DNA of 64,000 nucleotides, from contig QOPD01000006.1 in assembly GCA_003331605.1 (NCBI GenBank), positions 1 through 64,000 of the forward strand, in the 5' to 3' direction. This stretch comes from SAR86 cluster bacterium. GTDB lineage: Bacteria; Pseudomonadota; Gammaproteobacteria; Magnimaribacterales; TMED112. How positions within the stretch are numbered: position 1 is the stretch's first letter; each line of letters opens with the position of its first letter. Below the pieces are notes generated by a model. That model made no database searches and had not been told where the DNA came from. It saw only the letters and a program-made list of their open reading frames with translations. This document shows positions 42,975 to 54,516 of the stretch, in pieces. Made by a program: the position numbers and the translations under genes.

Positions 42975-43157
42975 CTATTTAACCTCCTCTACAGAAATCA
43001 TATAACTTACTTGATTAATCATCCCTCTCACTGAAGGAGTGTCATCAAGAATGCAAGAATCTCCAATACCTCTTAGACCTAACCCTTTGATTGATAGCCT
43101 ATGATTTTTCTTTCTGCCAATTAAGCTCTTTAATTGTGTAACTTTAACTTTAGCCAT
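42975..43157 (-). CDS. rpmD: 50S ribosomal protein L30
   Basis: [54 protein letters not shown]; start moved to internal Met. Confidence 0.95.
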   Translation of the reverse strand: MAKVKVTQLKSLIGRKKNHRLSIKGLGLRGIGDSCILDDTPSVRGMINQVSYMISVEEVK

Positions 43158-43158
43158 C

Positions 43159-43647
43159 CTACTTTCTACGCTCTTTAACTTGTTCTGGAGATTCCATTTT
43201 TGATAAACCATTAATGGTTGCTCTTACAACATTAATTGGGTTTGTTGATCCATAACATTTTGCTAAAACATTTTTTATGCCAACCAGTTCAAGCACTGAT
43301 CTCATTGCTCCACCAGCAATAATGCCTGTACCTTCTGAAGCAGGTTGCATGTAGACTTTTGTTGCTGAACTTTTCTCATTTATTGGGTACCAAATTGTAT
43401 TACCGTTTAAATTTACATTAACAAGACTTCTTTTTGCTTCGTCTAAGGCTTTCTGTATTGCGACTGGAACTTCCTTTGCTTTTCCTCTTCCATAACCAAC
43501 CCTTCCGTTGCCATCACCAACAACAGTCAATGCTGTAAAAGACATAACTCTTCCACCTTTAACTGTTTTGGCAACTCTGTTTACCTGCACAAGTTTTTCG
43601 ACAAGTGTATCCTGTTGCTGCATTCCTTGTAATTGATTATTTTCCAT
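43159..43647 (-). CDS. rpsE: 30S ribosomal protein S5
   Basis: [40 protein letters not shown]. Confidence 0.98.
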   Translation of the reverse strand: MENNQLQGMQQQDTLVEKLVQVNRVAKTVKGGRVMSFTALTVVGDGNGRVGYGRGKAKEVPVAIQKALDEAKRSLVNVNLNGNTIWYPINEKSSATKVYMQPASEGTGIIAGGAMRSVLELVGIKNVLAKCYGSTNPINVVRATINGLSKMESPEQVKERRK

Positions 43648-43994
43648 CAGAATTCCAATCCTCCTTCTCTCGCTCCTTCAGCAAGCGCTTTTACTCGGCC
43701 ATGATATCTGTAACCAGATCTATCAAAAGTTACTTTTTTGTGTCCAAGCTCGATTGATTTTTTTGCAAGTTCAGATCCAATTGTTTTAGCAGCATCTACA
43801 TTTCCTCCAGACTTAACCTTCAGTGATTTTTGTAATGTTGAAACTGTTGTTAAAACATTTCCATTACTTGAATCAACAAGCTGTGCACTAATGTGATTAT
43901 TTGATTTCAAAACTGTGACTCTTAATAAGCCTCTCTTTTGCAAAATAGCTCTTTGCTTTTTTGCTCTTCTATTTCTTGCTATCTCTTTGCTCAT
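43647..43994 (-). CDS. rplR: 50S ribosomal protein L18
   Basis: [26 protein letters not shown]. Confidence 0.97.
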   Translation of the reverse strand: MSKEIARNRRAKKQRAILQKRGLLRVTVLKSNNHISAQLVDSSNGNVLTTVSTLQKSLKVKSGGNVDAAKTIGSELAKKSIELGHKKVTFDRSGYRYHGRVKALAEGAREGGLEF

Positions 43995-43998
43995 TTAC

Positions 43999-44535
43999 TT
44001 AACCTGCTGCTGCTTTTTTCCTTTCTTTTCTGACTACATGTTCATTATTAATAAAGATTCCTTTACCTTTGTATGGCTCCGGAGGTCTATACGCTCTAAT
44101 TTCAGCACATATTTGACCCAATAACTGTTTATTGTTTGAGGTTAAGTTAAATTCTGTTTGATTTTCAGATTTTGCTTCTATTCCATCAGGCAAAACATAT
44201 TCTACAGGATGAGAGAACCCTAAGGTAAGAGTTAGTTTCTTTCCTTGAACATTGGCTCTATAACCAACACCATTTAACTTAATATTTTTAGTGTAGCCCT
44301 CACTGACACCCACAACATTATTTGATATTAGAGCCCGCATTGTTCCTGCCATAGCACGATCTTCATCCCTTTCCCATTTGACTTGGATACTGTTTTCACT
44401 GATGTCGAATTTCACATCAGGATGTACTTGAAGGCTCAGTTCTCCTTTAGGCCCTTTAAATGAAATGTTATTCCCTTCAGAAGCCACCTGAACGCCACTT
44501 GGGATATTTACTGGTTCTTTAGCAATTCTTGACAT
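43999..44535 (-). CDS. rplF: 50S ribosomal protein L6
   Basis: MSRIAKEPVNIPSGV, GPKGELSLQVHPDV, PPEPYKGKGI. Confidence 0.98.
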   Translation of the reverse strand: MSRIAKEPVNIPSGVQVASEGNNISFKGPKGELSLQVHPDVKFDISENSIQVKWERDEDRAMAGTMRALISNNVVGVSEGYTKNIKLNGVGYRANVQGKKLTLTLGFSHPVEYVLPDGIEAKSENQTEFNLTSNNKQLLGQICAEIRAYRPPEPYKGKGIFINNEHVVRKERKKAAAG

Positions 44536-44537
44536 GA

Positions 44538-44924
44538 TTAAAACACCCTACAAATAACTTCGCCGCCAACTTGATCTTTTATTGCTTGCTTATCTGTCAA
44601 AAGACCTTTGCTGGTAGAAATAACTTTAATACCCAAACCGCCCTTGTAAGGTTTGATATCTTTGTGGCTCAGGTACTTTCTTAAACCTGGTCTAGATTCC
44701 CGTTTAATTTCTTTGATTACTGGTGATTCTCCAACGTATTTCAATGTAATTTCAAGTTCATCAAATTCTTTTTTTACCTTCTTTACAGATGATACATACC
44801 CTTCTTTCACAAGAAGTTTAAGTATTTCATGTTTTAACTTAGAAAAAGGGGCATTAACTGTCTCTTTGCCTCTTAGATGAGCATTTCTAATTCTTGTTAA
44901 AAGGTCTGCTATAGGATCTGTCAT
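44538..44924 (-). CDS. rpsH: 30S ribosomal protein S8
   Basis: MTDPIADLLTRIRNAHLRGKETVNAPFSKLK, ISTSKGLLTDKQA. Confidence 0.98.
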   Translation of the reverse strand: MTDPIADLLTRIRNAHLRGKETVNAPFSKLKHEILKLLVKEGYVSSVKKVKKEFDELEITLKYVGESPVIKEIKRESRPGLRKYLSHKDIKPYKGGLGIKVISTSKGLLTDKQAIKDQVGGEVICRVF

Positions 44925-44928
44925 AATA

Positions 44929-45231
44929 TTACCAGCTTGATTTTTTCACTCCAGGAAGTTTGCCACTCATAGCCAACTCTCTTAATTTTGATCTACTCAG
45001 TCCAAATTTTCTGTAGACACCTTTTGGTCTTCCTGTCAACGAGCATCTACGTACAACTCGATTTGGATTTGATCTTCTTGGAAGTTTCTGTAATTGTCTT
45101 TGAACCTCCATTATTTCTTCAAATGTTGTTGCTTTCTTCTGTGCATCTTTAAGCGCTTGCCTTTTTACAGCGTATTTTGCGACCAATTTTAATTTTAACT
45201 TTTCTCTTTCTACTATTGATTTCCTAGCCAT
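44929..45231 (-). CDS. rpsN: 30S ribosomal protein S14 (long, zinc-free form)
   Basis: [51 protein letters not shown]; start moved to internal Met. Confidence 0.97.
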   Translation of the reverse strand: MARKSIVEREKLKLKLVAKYAVKRQALKDAQKKATTFEEIMEVQRQLQKLPRRSNPNRVVRRCSLTGRPKGVYRKFGLSRSKLRELAMSGKLPGVKKSSW

Positions 45232-45769
45232 TTCTACCTCTAAATGGAAAATTAAATTCTGCAAGAAGCTGTTGAGCATCGGAGTCACTCTTTGCTGATG
45301 TGGTAATAGCGATGTCCATTCCTCTAAGCTTATCAACTTTGTCATAATCAATTTCTGGGAAGATTATCTGCTCTTTAATCCCTAAATTGTAATTTCCTTG
45401 CCCGTCAAAAGATTTTGGGTTTAATCCTCTAAAATCTTTTTCTCTTGGAATTGCTAAATTAATAAGTCTCTCAAAAAAATCGTACATTTTATTGCCTCTC
45501 AGAGTTACCTTGCATCCAATTGGATACTGCTCACGAATTTTGAAACTAGATACTGCTTTTCTTGCTTTTGTAACAACAGGTTTTTGCCCTGCTATTGATT
45601 CTAGATCCCTAACAGCATTCTCTAGTACACCCTTGTCATTTGATGCTTCGCCAACACCCATATTAATCGTAATTTTTTTGAGTCTTGGCACTTCCATAAC
45701 AGATTTATAGCCCAACTTTTCTTTTAGAGAAGGGGCTATTTCTTTTGTGTATTTATCTTTTAGATTCAT
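45224..45769 (-). CDS. rplE: 50S ribosomal protein L5
   Basis: [47 protein letters not shown]. Confidence 0.98.
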   Translation of the reverse strand: MNLKDKYTKEIAPSLKEKLGYKSVMEVPRLKKITINMGVGEASNDKGVLENAVRDLESIAGQKPVVTKARKAVSSFKIREQYPIGCKVTLRGNKMYDFFERLINLAIPREKDFRGLNPKSFDGQGNYNLGIKEQIIFPEIDYDKVDKLRGMDIAITTSAKSDSDAQQLLAEFNFPFRGRNG

Positions 45770-46089
45770 TACTTAATCTCTTTGCCTGTTGATTTAAATA
45801 TTCTTGTCTTCTTTGCGCCATCCAGTTTGAACCCCACTCTATCCCTTTTTTTTGCTGAGCTATTCCATATCATTACATTAGAAAGGTCTATCGGCATTTC
45901 TTTTTCCACAATCCCACCAGTGATGCCCAGTTGAGGATTTGGTCTAGTGTGTCTTTTGGCTAGATTAAGTTCATTAATTACGCATTTTGAGCCAATGATT
46001 TGTTTTATATTGCCTCTTTTGCCTTTCTCTTTACCTGAAATAACGATTACCTCATCACCTTCTCTAAGTTTTGTGTTCTTTAATTTCAT
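45769..46089 (-). CDS. rplX: 50S ribosomal protein L24
   Basis: [24 protein letters not shown]. Confidence 0.97.
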   Translation of the reverse strand: MKLKNTKLREGDEVIVISGKEKGKRGNIKQIIGSKCVINELNLAKRHTRPNPQLGITGGIVEKEMPIDLSNVMIWNSSAKKRDRVGFKLDGAKKTRIFKSTGKEIK

Positions 46090-46457
46090 TACAGAACCTC
46101 CGGAGCAAGTGATACAATTTTCATATACCTAGCTGATCTTAATTCTCTTGTAACAGGACCAAATATCCTTGTTGCAATTGGATCTCTGTTGTTATTTAGC
46201 AAAACCACCGCGTTCTCATCAAAACCAATTTTTGAACCATCAGCTCTTCTGACACCAGATTTTGTTCTTACAATCAAGGCATTCATTACAGAACCTTTTT
46301 TGATTTTGCTTTGAGGTAATGCTTCTTTTACTGCAACCTTAACAACATCGCCAATATTTGCAGTTCTTCTTTTAGAGCCTCCAAGAACCTTGATGCACAT
46401 TACTGCTCTTGCTCCACTATTGTCTGCAACCTTAAGCATGCTTTGTGTTTGTATCAC
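46089..46457 (-). CDS. rplN: 50S ribosomal protein L14
   Basis: [31 protein letters not shown]. Confidence 0.98.
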   Translation of the reverse strand: MIQTQSMLKVADNSGARAVMCIKVLGGSKRRTANIGDVVKVAVKEALPQSKIKKGSVMNALIVRTKSGVRRADGSKIGFDENAVVLLNNNRDPIATRIFGPVTRELRSARYMKIVSLAPEVL

Positions 46458-46705
46458 TATGCCTCTCCTTTCTGTATGACTTCTACCAGCTTCCAGCTTT
46501 TTGTTTTAGAAATTGGCTTACATTCCTGTATTAGAACTGTATCACCTTCATTACATGCTTCTTTTTCATCATGAACATGGTATTTAGTCGATAAACTGAT
46601 ATATTTGCCGTACTTCGGATGTTTAGTTCTTCTGCCAACCATTACGGTTACAGTTTTGTTCATTTTTTGACTAGTAACTACTCCTTGAAGTGTTTTAGCT
46701 GCCAT
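46457..46705 (-). CDS. rpsQ: 30S ribosomal protein S17
   Basis: [30 protein letters not shown]. Confidence 0.97.
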   Translation of the reverse strand: MAAKTLQGVVTSQKMNKTVTVMVGRRTKHPKYGKYISLSTKYHVHDEKEACNEGDTVLIQECKPISKTKSWKLVEVIQKGEA

Positions 46706-46892
46706 CTCTGTTCATCTCCGTTTTAATTCTTGCAATGTTATTTCTTGTCTCTTTTAACAAATGACTTTCTTTAAGTTGGCCCATTTTATGTTTGAAATTA
46801 CTTTCAAACAACTGTTTTCTTTGAGCTAAAAGTTCTTTCTTTAGTTGATCCTTATTCATTGATGAAAAGTCTTTTGTCTTTTTCTTAGGCAT
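46695..46892 (-). CDS. rpmC: 50S ribosomal protein L29
   Basis: Short helical [50 protein letters not shown], between rplP and rpsQ. Confidence 0.95.
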   Translation of the reverse strand: MPKKKTKDFSSMNKDQLKKELLAQRKQLFESNFKHKMGQLKESHLLKETRNNIARIKTEMNRDGS

Positions 46893-47301
46893 GAGTTCCT
46901 CTCTTTACAAATGTGGTTGCCATAGGTAGTTTTGCTGACGCCAGCTCAAATGCTCTTCTTGCATCTTTTTCACTAACACCTGCAACCTCATAGATAATTT
47001 TCCCAGGCTTGATTGGGCTTGCCCAATATTCAACGTTTCCTTTACCTTTACCTTGTCTTGTTTCAAGTGGTTTTTTTGTAATAGGCTTGTCTGGAAAAAC
47101 TCTTATCCATACCTTTCCACCTCTTTTTATATATCTTACGAGGGCTCTTCTAGCTGCTTCAATTTGTCTTGAGGTAAGCATCCCATGTGTAGTTGCCTTT
47201 AATGCAAAGTCACCAAATGAAACAGATGAACCGGCTGAGGCAAAACCATCATTTCTGCCCTTCATTTGTTTTCTAAATTTAGTTTTCTTTGGTTGAAGCA
47301 T
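46885..47301 (-). CDS. rplP: 50S ribosomal protein L16
   Basis: [53 protein letters not shown]. Confidence 0.98.
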   Translation of the reverse strand: MLQPKKTKFRKQMKGRNDGFASAGSSVSFGDFALKATTHGMLTSRQIEAARRALVRYIKRGGKVWIRVFPDKPITKKPLETRQGKGKGNVEYWASPIKPGKIIYEVAGVSEKDARRAFELASAKLPMATTFVKRGTHA

Positions 47302-47924
47302 TATTTATCTCCTCGGTATATCCAAACTTTGACACCTAGAATTCCATAAGTAGTCAGTGCTTCGCTCGTGGCGTAATCTATGTCGGCTTTAATGGTGTGC
47401 AAGGGGACTCTGCCTTCTCTATACCACTCAGATCTCGCTATCTCAGCACCATTTAATCTTCCTGACACCTCAATTCTAATTCCTTTTGCTCCCTGTCTCA
47501 TTGTGTTTTGAACTGCTCTTTTCATGGCTTTTCTGAACATAATTCTTTTTTCAAGTTGCTGTGTAACTGATGCTGCAACAAGCTGAGCATCTAAATCAGG
47601 TTGTTTTACTTCTACAACATTCAATTTCGCATCCTGATTAACAATTTTTTTAATTTCTTTCTTTATCTTTTCAATTTCTTCGCCTTTTTTACCAATAACT
47701 ACTCCAGGTCTTGATGTGTTTATATCAATAATTAACTCCTCCATAGTTCTTTTAATGGATATTGAGCTGATTGGTGCTTGAGGGAGAATTGACTTAATCT
47801 TTTCTCTTATGTTTATATCCTCCATTACAAGTGAAGAATAATCTTTCGCCTTGGCATACCAAACGGAATCATGATCTCTTGATGTGCCTAATCTAAAACC
47901 TACTGGATTAACTTTCTGTCCCAC
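47301..47924 (-). CDS. rpsC: 30S ribosomal protein S3 (probable GTG start)
   Basis: (V)[36 protein letters not shown]. Confidence 0.96.
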   Translation of the reverse strand: MGQKVNPVGFRLGTSRDHDSVWYAKAKDYSSLVMEDINIREKIKSILPQAPISSISIKRTMEELIIDINTSRPGVVIGKKGEEIEKIKKEIKKIVNQDAKLNVVEVKQPDLDAQLVAASVTQQLEKRIMFRKAMKRAVQNTMRQGAKGIRIEVSGRLNGAEIARSEWYREGRVPLHTIKADIDYATSEALTTYGILGVKVWIYRGDK

Positions 47925-48270
47925 TTTCAGCCTCCTGTAGTTTTTCAATTAATTTAATCTCTATATTACATAAAGGTTTTCTCATTCTGTCAGCTCGACC
48001 TCTTGCTCGAATTTTTATCCTTTTCATAACTAAGCCTTTATTAACAATAATTGATTGAATTTTTAGGTTATCAATATCGGCATTTTCATTGTTCTCAGCA
48101 TTTGATATCGCAGAATCTAATAATTTTTTAATAATGTTGGCTCCCTTCTTTTTTGAGAAAGACAGAACATCTAGTGCTTTTTCAACATCTAGTCCTCTAA
48201 CTTGGTCAGCAACAAGTCCAGCTTTTTGGGGAGATAATCTTGCGCCTTTTAAATATGCTCTAACTTCCAT
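47908..48270 (-). CDS. rplV: 50S ribosomal protein L22
   Basis: [34 protein letters not shown]. Confidence 0.97.
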   Translation of the reverse strand: MEVRAYLKGARLSPQKAGLVADQVRGLDVEKALDVLSFSKKKGANIIKKLLDSAISNAENNENADIDNLKIQSIIVNKGLVMKRIKIRARGRADRMRKPLCNIEIKLIEKLQEAESGTES

Positions 48271-48272
48271 CG

Positions 48273-48551
48273 CTATGCCTTTTTAACCTTTCTATCGCCT
48301 GAATGTAATTTGAAAGTTCTTGTCATAGAAAATTCTCCCAATTTCTGGCCAACCATATCTTCCTTAATAAAAACTGGAATATGTTGTCTGCCGTTATGCA
48401 CTCCAATTGTTACACCAACCATATCAGGAGTTATCATTGATGCTCTTGACCAGGTTTTTATTGGCTTCCTATCGTTTGTTTCTTTAGCTTTCTTAACTTT
48501 ATTTTCTAATGAGAAATCAACAAAAGGACCTTTTTTACTTGATCTTGCCAT
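48273..48551 (-). CDS. rpsS: 30S ribosomal protein S19
   Basis: [43 protein letters not shown]. Confidence 0.98.
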   Translation of the reverse strand: MARSSKKGPFVDFSLENKVKKAKETNDRKPIKTWSRASMITPDMVGVTIGVHNGRQHIPVFIKEDMVGQKLGEFSMTRTFKLHSGDRKVKKA

Positions 48552-49372
48552 TATTTATATCTCCTTTTTACAATTAATTTGTCGCTAGGTTTTGGCTTTC
48601 TAGTTCTATACCCTTTAGTTGGCGTTCCCCATGGTGATACAGGATTTCTACCTCCTGAAGTTTTACCCTCACCACCACCATGTGGGTGATCAACTGGATT
48701 CATAGCTACACCTCTGACTGTTGGTCTTACACCTCTCCATCTCTTTGCGCCTGCTTTTCCTAAAGATTTGAGATTGTGTTGCTCATTTGCAATAACCCCA
48801 ACAGTTGCTTTACAAGAAAGCAGAATTTTCCTCATTTCACCTGAACTCAACCTTAAGGTGGCATATTTTCCCTCTTTAGCAACAATTCTTGCGGTGGTTC
48901 CAGCAGATCTTATGAGTTGAGCACCTTTACCTGGTCTCATTTCAATGCAGTGAACTTCTGTACCCTGAGGTATTGCTTTTAATGGTAAACAATTGCCTGG
49001 TTTTATAGGTGCTTTGTCTCCAGATAAAACTTTGGTTTTCTCTGTAAGTTGTTTTGGAGCAATAATGTAAGCCTTCTCACCATCTTTGTACTCAATTAAC
49101 GCAATGTTTGCTGATCTATTAGGGTCATATTCAATTCTTAATACTGTTGCTTCCATATCGAGCTTACTTCTTTTAAAGTCGATCATCCTGTAAAGTCTCT
49201 TATGGCCGCCGCCCTTGTGTCTTACTGTTATTCGACCATTGTTATTTCGACCAGATATCCTATTTTTTGGCTCTATTAATGATTTCTCAGGCCTGCCTTT
49301 GTATAGGTCTGTTTTAATCTGAACTCTAAATCTTCTGCCTGGTGAAGTTGGCTTTGCTTTAATTATTGCCAT
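48551..49372 (-). CDS. rplB: 50S ribosomal protein L2
   Basis: [52 protein letters not shown]. Confidence 0.98.
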   Translation of the reverse strand: MAIIKAKPTSPGRRFRVQIKTDLYKGRPEKSLIEPKNRISGRNNNGRITVRHKGGGHKRLYRMIDFKRSKLDMEATVLRIEYDPNRSANIALIEYKDGEKAYIIAPKQLTEKTKVLSGDKAPIKPGNCLPLKAIPQGTEVHCIEMRPGKGAQLIRSAGTTARIVAKEGKYATLRLSSGEMRKILLSCKATVGVIANEQHNLKSLGKAGAKRWRGVRPTVRGVAMNPVDHPHGGGEGKTSGGRNPVSPWGTPTKGYRTRKPKPSDKLIVKRRYK

Positions 49373-49671
49373 TATTTAAAGGGGTTCTCCAAGTTAATCT
49401 CTTTACCATCTTCAAGGGTTACATAAGCTTTTTTATATGTGCTTGTTTTGTATGAACCAAATCTATTACGTTTGTTTTTGAACTTACTATTAAGCACTCT
49501 TACAGAACTAACTTTCACCCCAAAAATATCTTCAATGGATGAAGTTATTTCTTTTTTGTCTGCATCTTTAGCAACCTTGAATACGTAGGTATTGGAATTG
49601 GTTTTCTGTATTGCAGATTTTTCACTAATTACAGGGCTTATAATAGTTGTGTATGATCTTTCACTTAACAT
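49372..49671 (-). CDS. rplW: 50S ribosomal protein L23
   Basis: [33 protein letters not shown]. Confidence 0.97.
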   Translation of the reverse strand: MLSERSYTTIISPVISEKSAIQKTNSNTYVFKVAKDADKKEITSSIEDIFGVKVSSVRVLNSKFKNKRNRFGSYKTSTYKKAYVTLEDGKEINLENPFK

Positions 49672-50269
49672 TTAAAAGCTCCTTAAGTTTTGGGACAGAA
49701 GAGTGTGTCACCAATAGATTTTTTGCTTTAATTAAATCATATGGGTTTATCTCTGTTGCATCTATAAATGAGAATGCCTTCAGATTTCTGATTGCAAGCA
49801 TTGTGTTTTGATCTGCATCAGAAGTAATGATTAGGGCAGAATCTAAGTTTAATTTGTCAAAGTAATCTTTTGCCAGCTTGGTTTTGGGCTCCTTGAATGA
49901 AACATCTTCTACAAGCTGCAATCTTTTTTCAGATTTAAATTTTGACAAAATTGAAGATAAAGCTTTTTTGGCCATTTTCTTGTTTATCTTCTTTTCATAG
50001 TTTTTAACATTTGCAAATGTGACGCCACCACCGACCCAGATTGGACTTCGTATAGTACCTGCTCTAGCTCGTCCTGTGCCTTTCTGCCTAAAAGGTTTTT
50101 TACCTCCACCTCTAACTGCTGATCTATTTTTAAGCAGTACAGAGCCTTGCCTCTCATTTGAAAGGTAGCTAGTCAGTGCTTGATGTATGAGTGACGGGTT
50201 ATAGTCAGCTGAAAATATCTCTGCTGGTAATCTTGGGGCACTAGTTTTTTCTGCTGCTGCTTTAGGCAT
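49661..50269 (-). CDS. rplD: 50S ribosomal protein L4
   Basis: VRGGGKKPFRQKGTGRARAGTIRSPIWVGGGVTF. Confidence 0.97.
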   Translation of the reverse strand: MPKAAAEKTSAPRLPAEIFSADYNPSLIHQALTSYLSNERQGSVLLKNRSAVRGGGKKPFRQKGTGRARAGTIRSPIWVGGGVTFANVKNYEKKINKKMAKKALSSILSKFKSEKRLQLVEDVSFKEPKTKLAKDYFDKLNLDSALIITSDADQNTMLAIRNLKAFSFIDATEINPYDLIKAKNLLVTHSSVPKLKELLNVK

Positions 50270-51161
50270 TTTCTTTTCCTTTTAGATCTTCTTCAGGAGC
50301 ATCCTGCGGTTCTAGATCGTGATCTTTTGAACCTTCACTGCTTTCCTGAGATGCTGTCTCTTTCTTTTCTATATCTTCGGAGCTAGTTTCTGCTGCTACT
50401 TCTTCTTTTGTGATTTCTTCTGAGGCTGCATTCGCTTCCTCTTGGGCTGAAGGATTTAGATTTTCACTACTTACGTCAACATTTTGATCATCGTTTTGTT
50501 CAGGTTTATCAGAAACAACAAATATTTCATTGGTATTGTTTTTAACTGAAGGAAGAATTTTTAGAAAAGAGCCTATGGATCCTGGTACTGCTCCTTGAAC
50601 TAAAAGAATGTTGTCATCTGCATCTACGCTCTCAATTTCTAAATTCTGTATGGTAACTTTTTTGTTGCCCATTTGCCCTGCCATCTTTTTTCCTTTGAAA
50701 ACTCTTCCAGGGAACTGGCATTGGCCAATCGAACCAGGTGCTCTATGTGATAGTGAATTACCATGCGTTGCATCTTGTGTTTTAAAATTATGTCTTTTAA
50801 CAACACCGGCAAAACCTTTACCTTTTGATATACCAGAAACATCGACTACTGATGGGCTTTCAATGCATTTAAGTGAAATTTCTGAAACCTCAGCTAAGCT
50901 ATTAAACTCTTCCTCGCTAAGGCTGAACTCAGTTAAGTAGCCACCCTTCTTATCACTATCTTTAAATTTATTTTGATTAGATTTTGAGATGCTCTTCTTT
51001 GAACCATACGTAACTTGAATTGCATAATACCCATCTTTTTCTTCAGTCTTTCTTTGTACTATTTTACTTTTACAAACCTCAATGACAGTTACAGGAACCG
51101 ATGCTCCATCATCTTTAAAGACGCGCGTCATACCTTTTTTTGTTCCAACTAAGCCAAGCAT
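50262..51161 (-). CDS. rplC: 50S ribosomal protein L3 with ~92 aa acidic C-terminal extension
   Basis: LGLVGTKKGMTRVFKDDG, GKGFAGVVKRHNFKTQDATHGNSLSHRAPGSIGQCQFPGRVFKGKKMAGQMG; 299 aa versus ~210 typical. Confidence 0.96.
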   Translation of the reverse strand: MLGLVGTKKGMTRVFKDDGASVPVTVIEVCKSKIVQRKTEEKDGYYAIQVTYGSKKSISKSNQNKFKDSDKKGGYLTEFSLSEEEFNSLAEVSEISLKCIESPSVVDVSGISKGKGFAGVVKRHNFKTQDATHGNSLSHRAPGSIGQCQFPGRVFKGKKMAGQMGNKKVTIQNLEIESVDADDNILLVQGAVPGSIGSFLKILPSVKNNTNEIFVVSDKPEQNDDQNVDVSSENLNPSAQEEANAASEEITKEEVAAETSSEDIEKKETASQESSEGSKDHDLEPQDAPEEDLKGKENA

Positions 51162-51163
51162 TT

Positions 51164-51475
51164 TTAATTAAGTGTAATTTTGACATCAACTCCAGCGGCT
51201 ATGTCTAGCCTCATTAGAGCATCAACTGTTTGTTCTGTTGGGTTTACGATATCAAAGAGTCTTTTATGAGTTCTGGTTTCATATTGATCTCTTGCATCTT
51301 TGTCTTTGTGTGGAGATATAAGAACTGTAAGCTTCTCTTTCTTCACAGGAAGTGGAATAGGGCCAACAACTTTGGCTCCAGTTTTAGTAACTGTATCTAG
51401 AATTTCTCTTGTAGACTTATCGATCAACTTGTGGTCGAAAGCCTTTAATTTAATTCTAATTTTTTGCTGTTCCAT
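51164..51475 (-). CDS. rpsJ: 30S ribosomal protein S10
   Basis: [58 protein letters not shown]. Confidence 0.98.
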   Translation of the reverse strand: MEQQKIRIKLKAFDHKLIDKSTREILDTVTKTGAKVVGPIPLPVKKEKLTVLISPHKDKDARDQYETRTHKRLFDIVNPTEQTVDALMRLDIAAGVDVKITLN

Positions 51476-51502
51476 ATCCCTTTTAATTTTCGAAAGACCA
51501 CG

Positions 51503-51531
51503 ATTTTAAGGCTTTAGAGAGGGAGTGTCAA
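51503..51531 (-). promoter_or_regulatory. Candidate sigma70 promoter for the S10 cluster: TTGACA-N17-TAAAAT
   Basis: Minus strand TTGACA (51531-51526), 17-nt spacer, TAAAAT (51508-51503), in the fusA-rpsJ gap. Confidence 0.7.
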
Positions 51532-51540
51532 AGAATATTA

Positions 51541-53628
51541 TTAATTCTTATTGATAATTTGTTCGGTCAAATTTGAAGGAACTTCTAAGTATTTTTCAAA
51601 CTCCATGGTATAAGTAGCTCTACCTTGAGTTGCTGACCTTAAATCTGTTGCATATCCAAACATTTCAGACAATGGAACAAGTGCATTAATAGCCTTTCCA
51701 GAAGGCAAATCATCCATGCTTTGAACTTGTCCGCGCCTTCTATTTAGGTCTCCAACTACGTCTCCCATATAGTCTTCTGGTGTAACAACCTCTACGTCCA
51801 TCATTGGTTCAAGTAAAATTGGTTTTGCTTTCATAGCCCCATCTCTGGCAGCCATTGAACCAGCGAGTTTAAATGCCATCTCACTTGAATCAACCTCATG
51901 ATACGAGCCGTCGTATAAGGTAACTTTGACACCTTGAAGCGGGTAACCAGCAATAACACCATTCTGCAATTGCTCTTTCACACCCTTCGAAACAGCTGGA
52001 ATATATTCTTTTGGAATAGCCCCACCTTTAATTTCATCAACAAACTCAAACTCTTCCTCACATGGCTCCATTCTCATGAGAACGTGACCATATTGCCCTC
52101 TTCCGCCAGATTGTTTAGCGTATTTAGCTTCAACTTCTATATTTTGGGTAATTGCTTCTCTATAGGCTACCTGAGGTTTACCAACATTGGCTTCCACGCT
52201 GAACTCTCTTTTCATACGCTCCACTAAAACTTCCAAGTGCAGTTCTCCCATTCCTGAGATAATTGTTTGTCCTGATTCTTCATCAGAAGACACTCTAAAT
52301 GAGGGGTCTTCTTGAGCTAATTTACCAAGAGCAATTGACATCTTCTCCTGATCTGGCTTTGACTTAGGTTCAACAGCCAACGAAATCACAGGATCTGGGA
52401 ACTCCATTCTTTCTAAAACTACTAAATCAGAAGCATCAGACAATGTGTCTCCAGTTGTTACGTTTTTTAGCCCAATACATGCAGCAATGTCTCCAGCTCT
52501 AACTTCTTTGATCTCTTCTCTGTTATTGGAGTGCATTTGCACCATTCTTCCAATCCTCTCTTTTTCGTCTTTAACAGTATTTACAACACCATCACCCTGG
52601 CTAAGAACTCCAGAGTAAACTCTTATAAATGTTAAATTTCCAACAAATGGGTCAGTGGCAATTTTAAAAGCAAGTGCTGAAAAAGGTTCCTCATCACTTG
52701 ATGATCTTTTTGCAGGAGCATCGGATTTAGGGTTCACACCCTCAATTGCTTTCACCTCATCAGGTGCCGGTAAAAATTCTATTACAGCATCTAAAACTGC
52801 TTGAACACCTTTATTTTTAAATGCAGAACCACACAAAGCTAATGTTATTTCATTTGCAAGCACTCTTTCTCTAAGACCTTTTTTAATTTCGTCTTCACTC
52901 AAATCACCTGACTCTAGATACTTCTCCATGAGTGCCTCGTTCGCTTCCGCTGCTGCTTCAACTAGTTCTTCTCTAAGTTTTGAGCACCTTGCACTCAAAT
53001 CCTCAGGAATATCTGTATATTCAAATGTGGAACCCATATCATCTTCACTCCACCTTATAGTTTTCATTTTAATTAGATCGATAACGCCCTTGAACTCATC
53101 TTCAGCACCTATGTTGTACTGAATAGGCACTACAGTGGCACCAAGCCTATCTCTTATTTGTGATACAACACGTTCAAAATCAGCACCAGCTCTGTCCATT
53201 TTATTTACGAATACAATTCTTGGAACTTCGTATTTATTAGCCTGTCTCCAAACTGTTTCAGACTGTGGCTGAACTCCTGAAGAGCCACAGAACACAACAA
53301 CAGCCCCATCTAAGACTCTTAGTGATCTTTCAACTTCAATTGTGAAGTCAACGTGGCCAGGCGTATCAATAATATTAATTCTATGTTCATCAAATTGTTG
53401 GTCCATTCCCTTCCAGAAACATGTAGTTGCTGCTGAAGTAATAGTGATCCCTCTTTCTTGTTCTTGTTCCATCCAATCCATGACTGCAGCGCCATCATGC
53501 ACTTCTCCGATCTTGTGGGAAATTCCTGTATAGAATAAAACTCTTTCTGTTGTAGTGGTTTTACCAGCATCAACGTGAGCACAAATACCAATATTTCTGT
53601 AACGGTTTAGTGATATTTTTCTTGCCAT
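51541..53628 (-). CDS. fusA: Elongation factor G
   Basis: [57 protein letters not shown]. Confidence 0.98.
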   Translation of the reverse strand: MARKISLNRYRNIGICAHVDAGKTTTTERVLFYTGISHKIGEVHDGAAVMDWMEQEQERGITITSAATTCFWKGMDQQFDEHRINIIDTPGHVDFTIEVERSLRVLDGAVVVFCGSSGVQPQSETVWRQANKYEVPRIVFVNKMDRAGADFERVVSQIRDRLGATVVPIQYNIGAEDEFKGVIDLIKMKTIRWSEDDMGSTFEYTDIPEDLSARCSKLREELVEAAAEANEALMEKYLESGDLSEDEIKKGLRERVLANEITLALCGSAFKNKGVQAVLDAVIEFLPAPDEVKAIEGVNPKSDAPAKRSSSDEEPFSALAFKIATDPFVGNLTFIRVYSGVLSQGDGVVNTVKDEKERIGRMVQMHSNNREEIKEVRAGDIAACIGLKNVTTGDTLSDASDLVVLERMEFPDPVISLAVEPKSKPDQEKMSIALGKLAQEDPSFRVSSDEESGQTIISGMGELHLEVLVERMKREFSVEANVGKPQVAYREAITQNIEVEAKYAKQSGGRGQYGHVLMRMEPCEEEFEFVDEIKGGAIPKEYIPAVSKGVKEQLQNGVIAGYPLQGVKVTLYDGSYHEVDSSEMAFKLAGSMAARDGAMKAKPILLEPMMDVEVVTPEDYMGDVVGDLNRRRGQVQSMDDLPSGKAINALVPLSEMFGYATDLRSATQGRATYTMEFEKYLEVPSNLTEQIINKN

Positions 53629-53630
53629 GA

Positions 53631-54471
<841 letters not shown>

Positions 54472-54484
54472 TTTTAAAAAGTGA

Positions 54485-54513
54485 ATAATAAAGCAGTGTT
54501 TTTCATCGGTCAA
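54485..54513 (-). promoter_or_regulatory. Candidate sigma70 promoter for rpsL-rpsG-fusA: TTGACC-N17-TATTAT
   Basis: Minus strand TTGACC (54513-54508), 17-nt spacer, TATTAT (54490-54485), 13 nt before rpsL ATG. Confidence 0.65.
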
Positions 54514-54516
54514 TCA

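Noticed and set aside
54472-54513. Upstream start codons proposed by the ORF track for rpsL, rpsG, rpsN, rpmD and rpsC
   Set aside because: Family-typical N-termini start at internal Met/Val codons; the upstream parts are translated spacer or neighbouring gene sequence.
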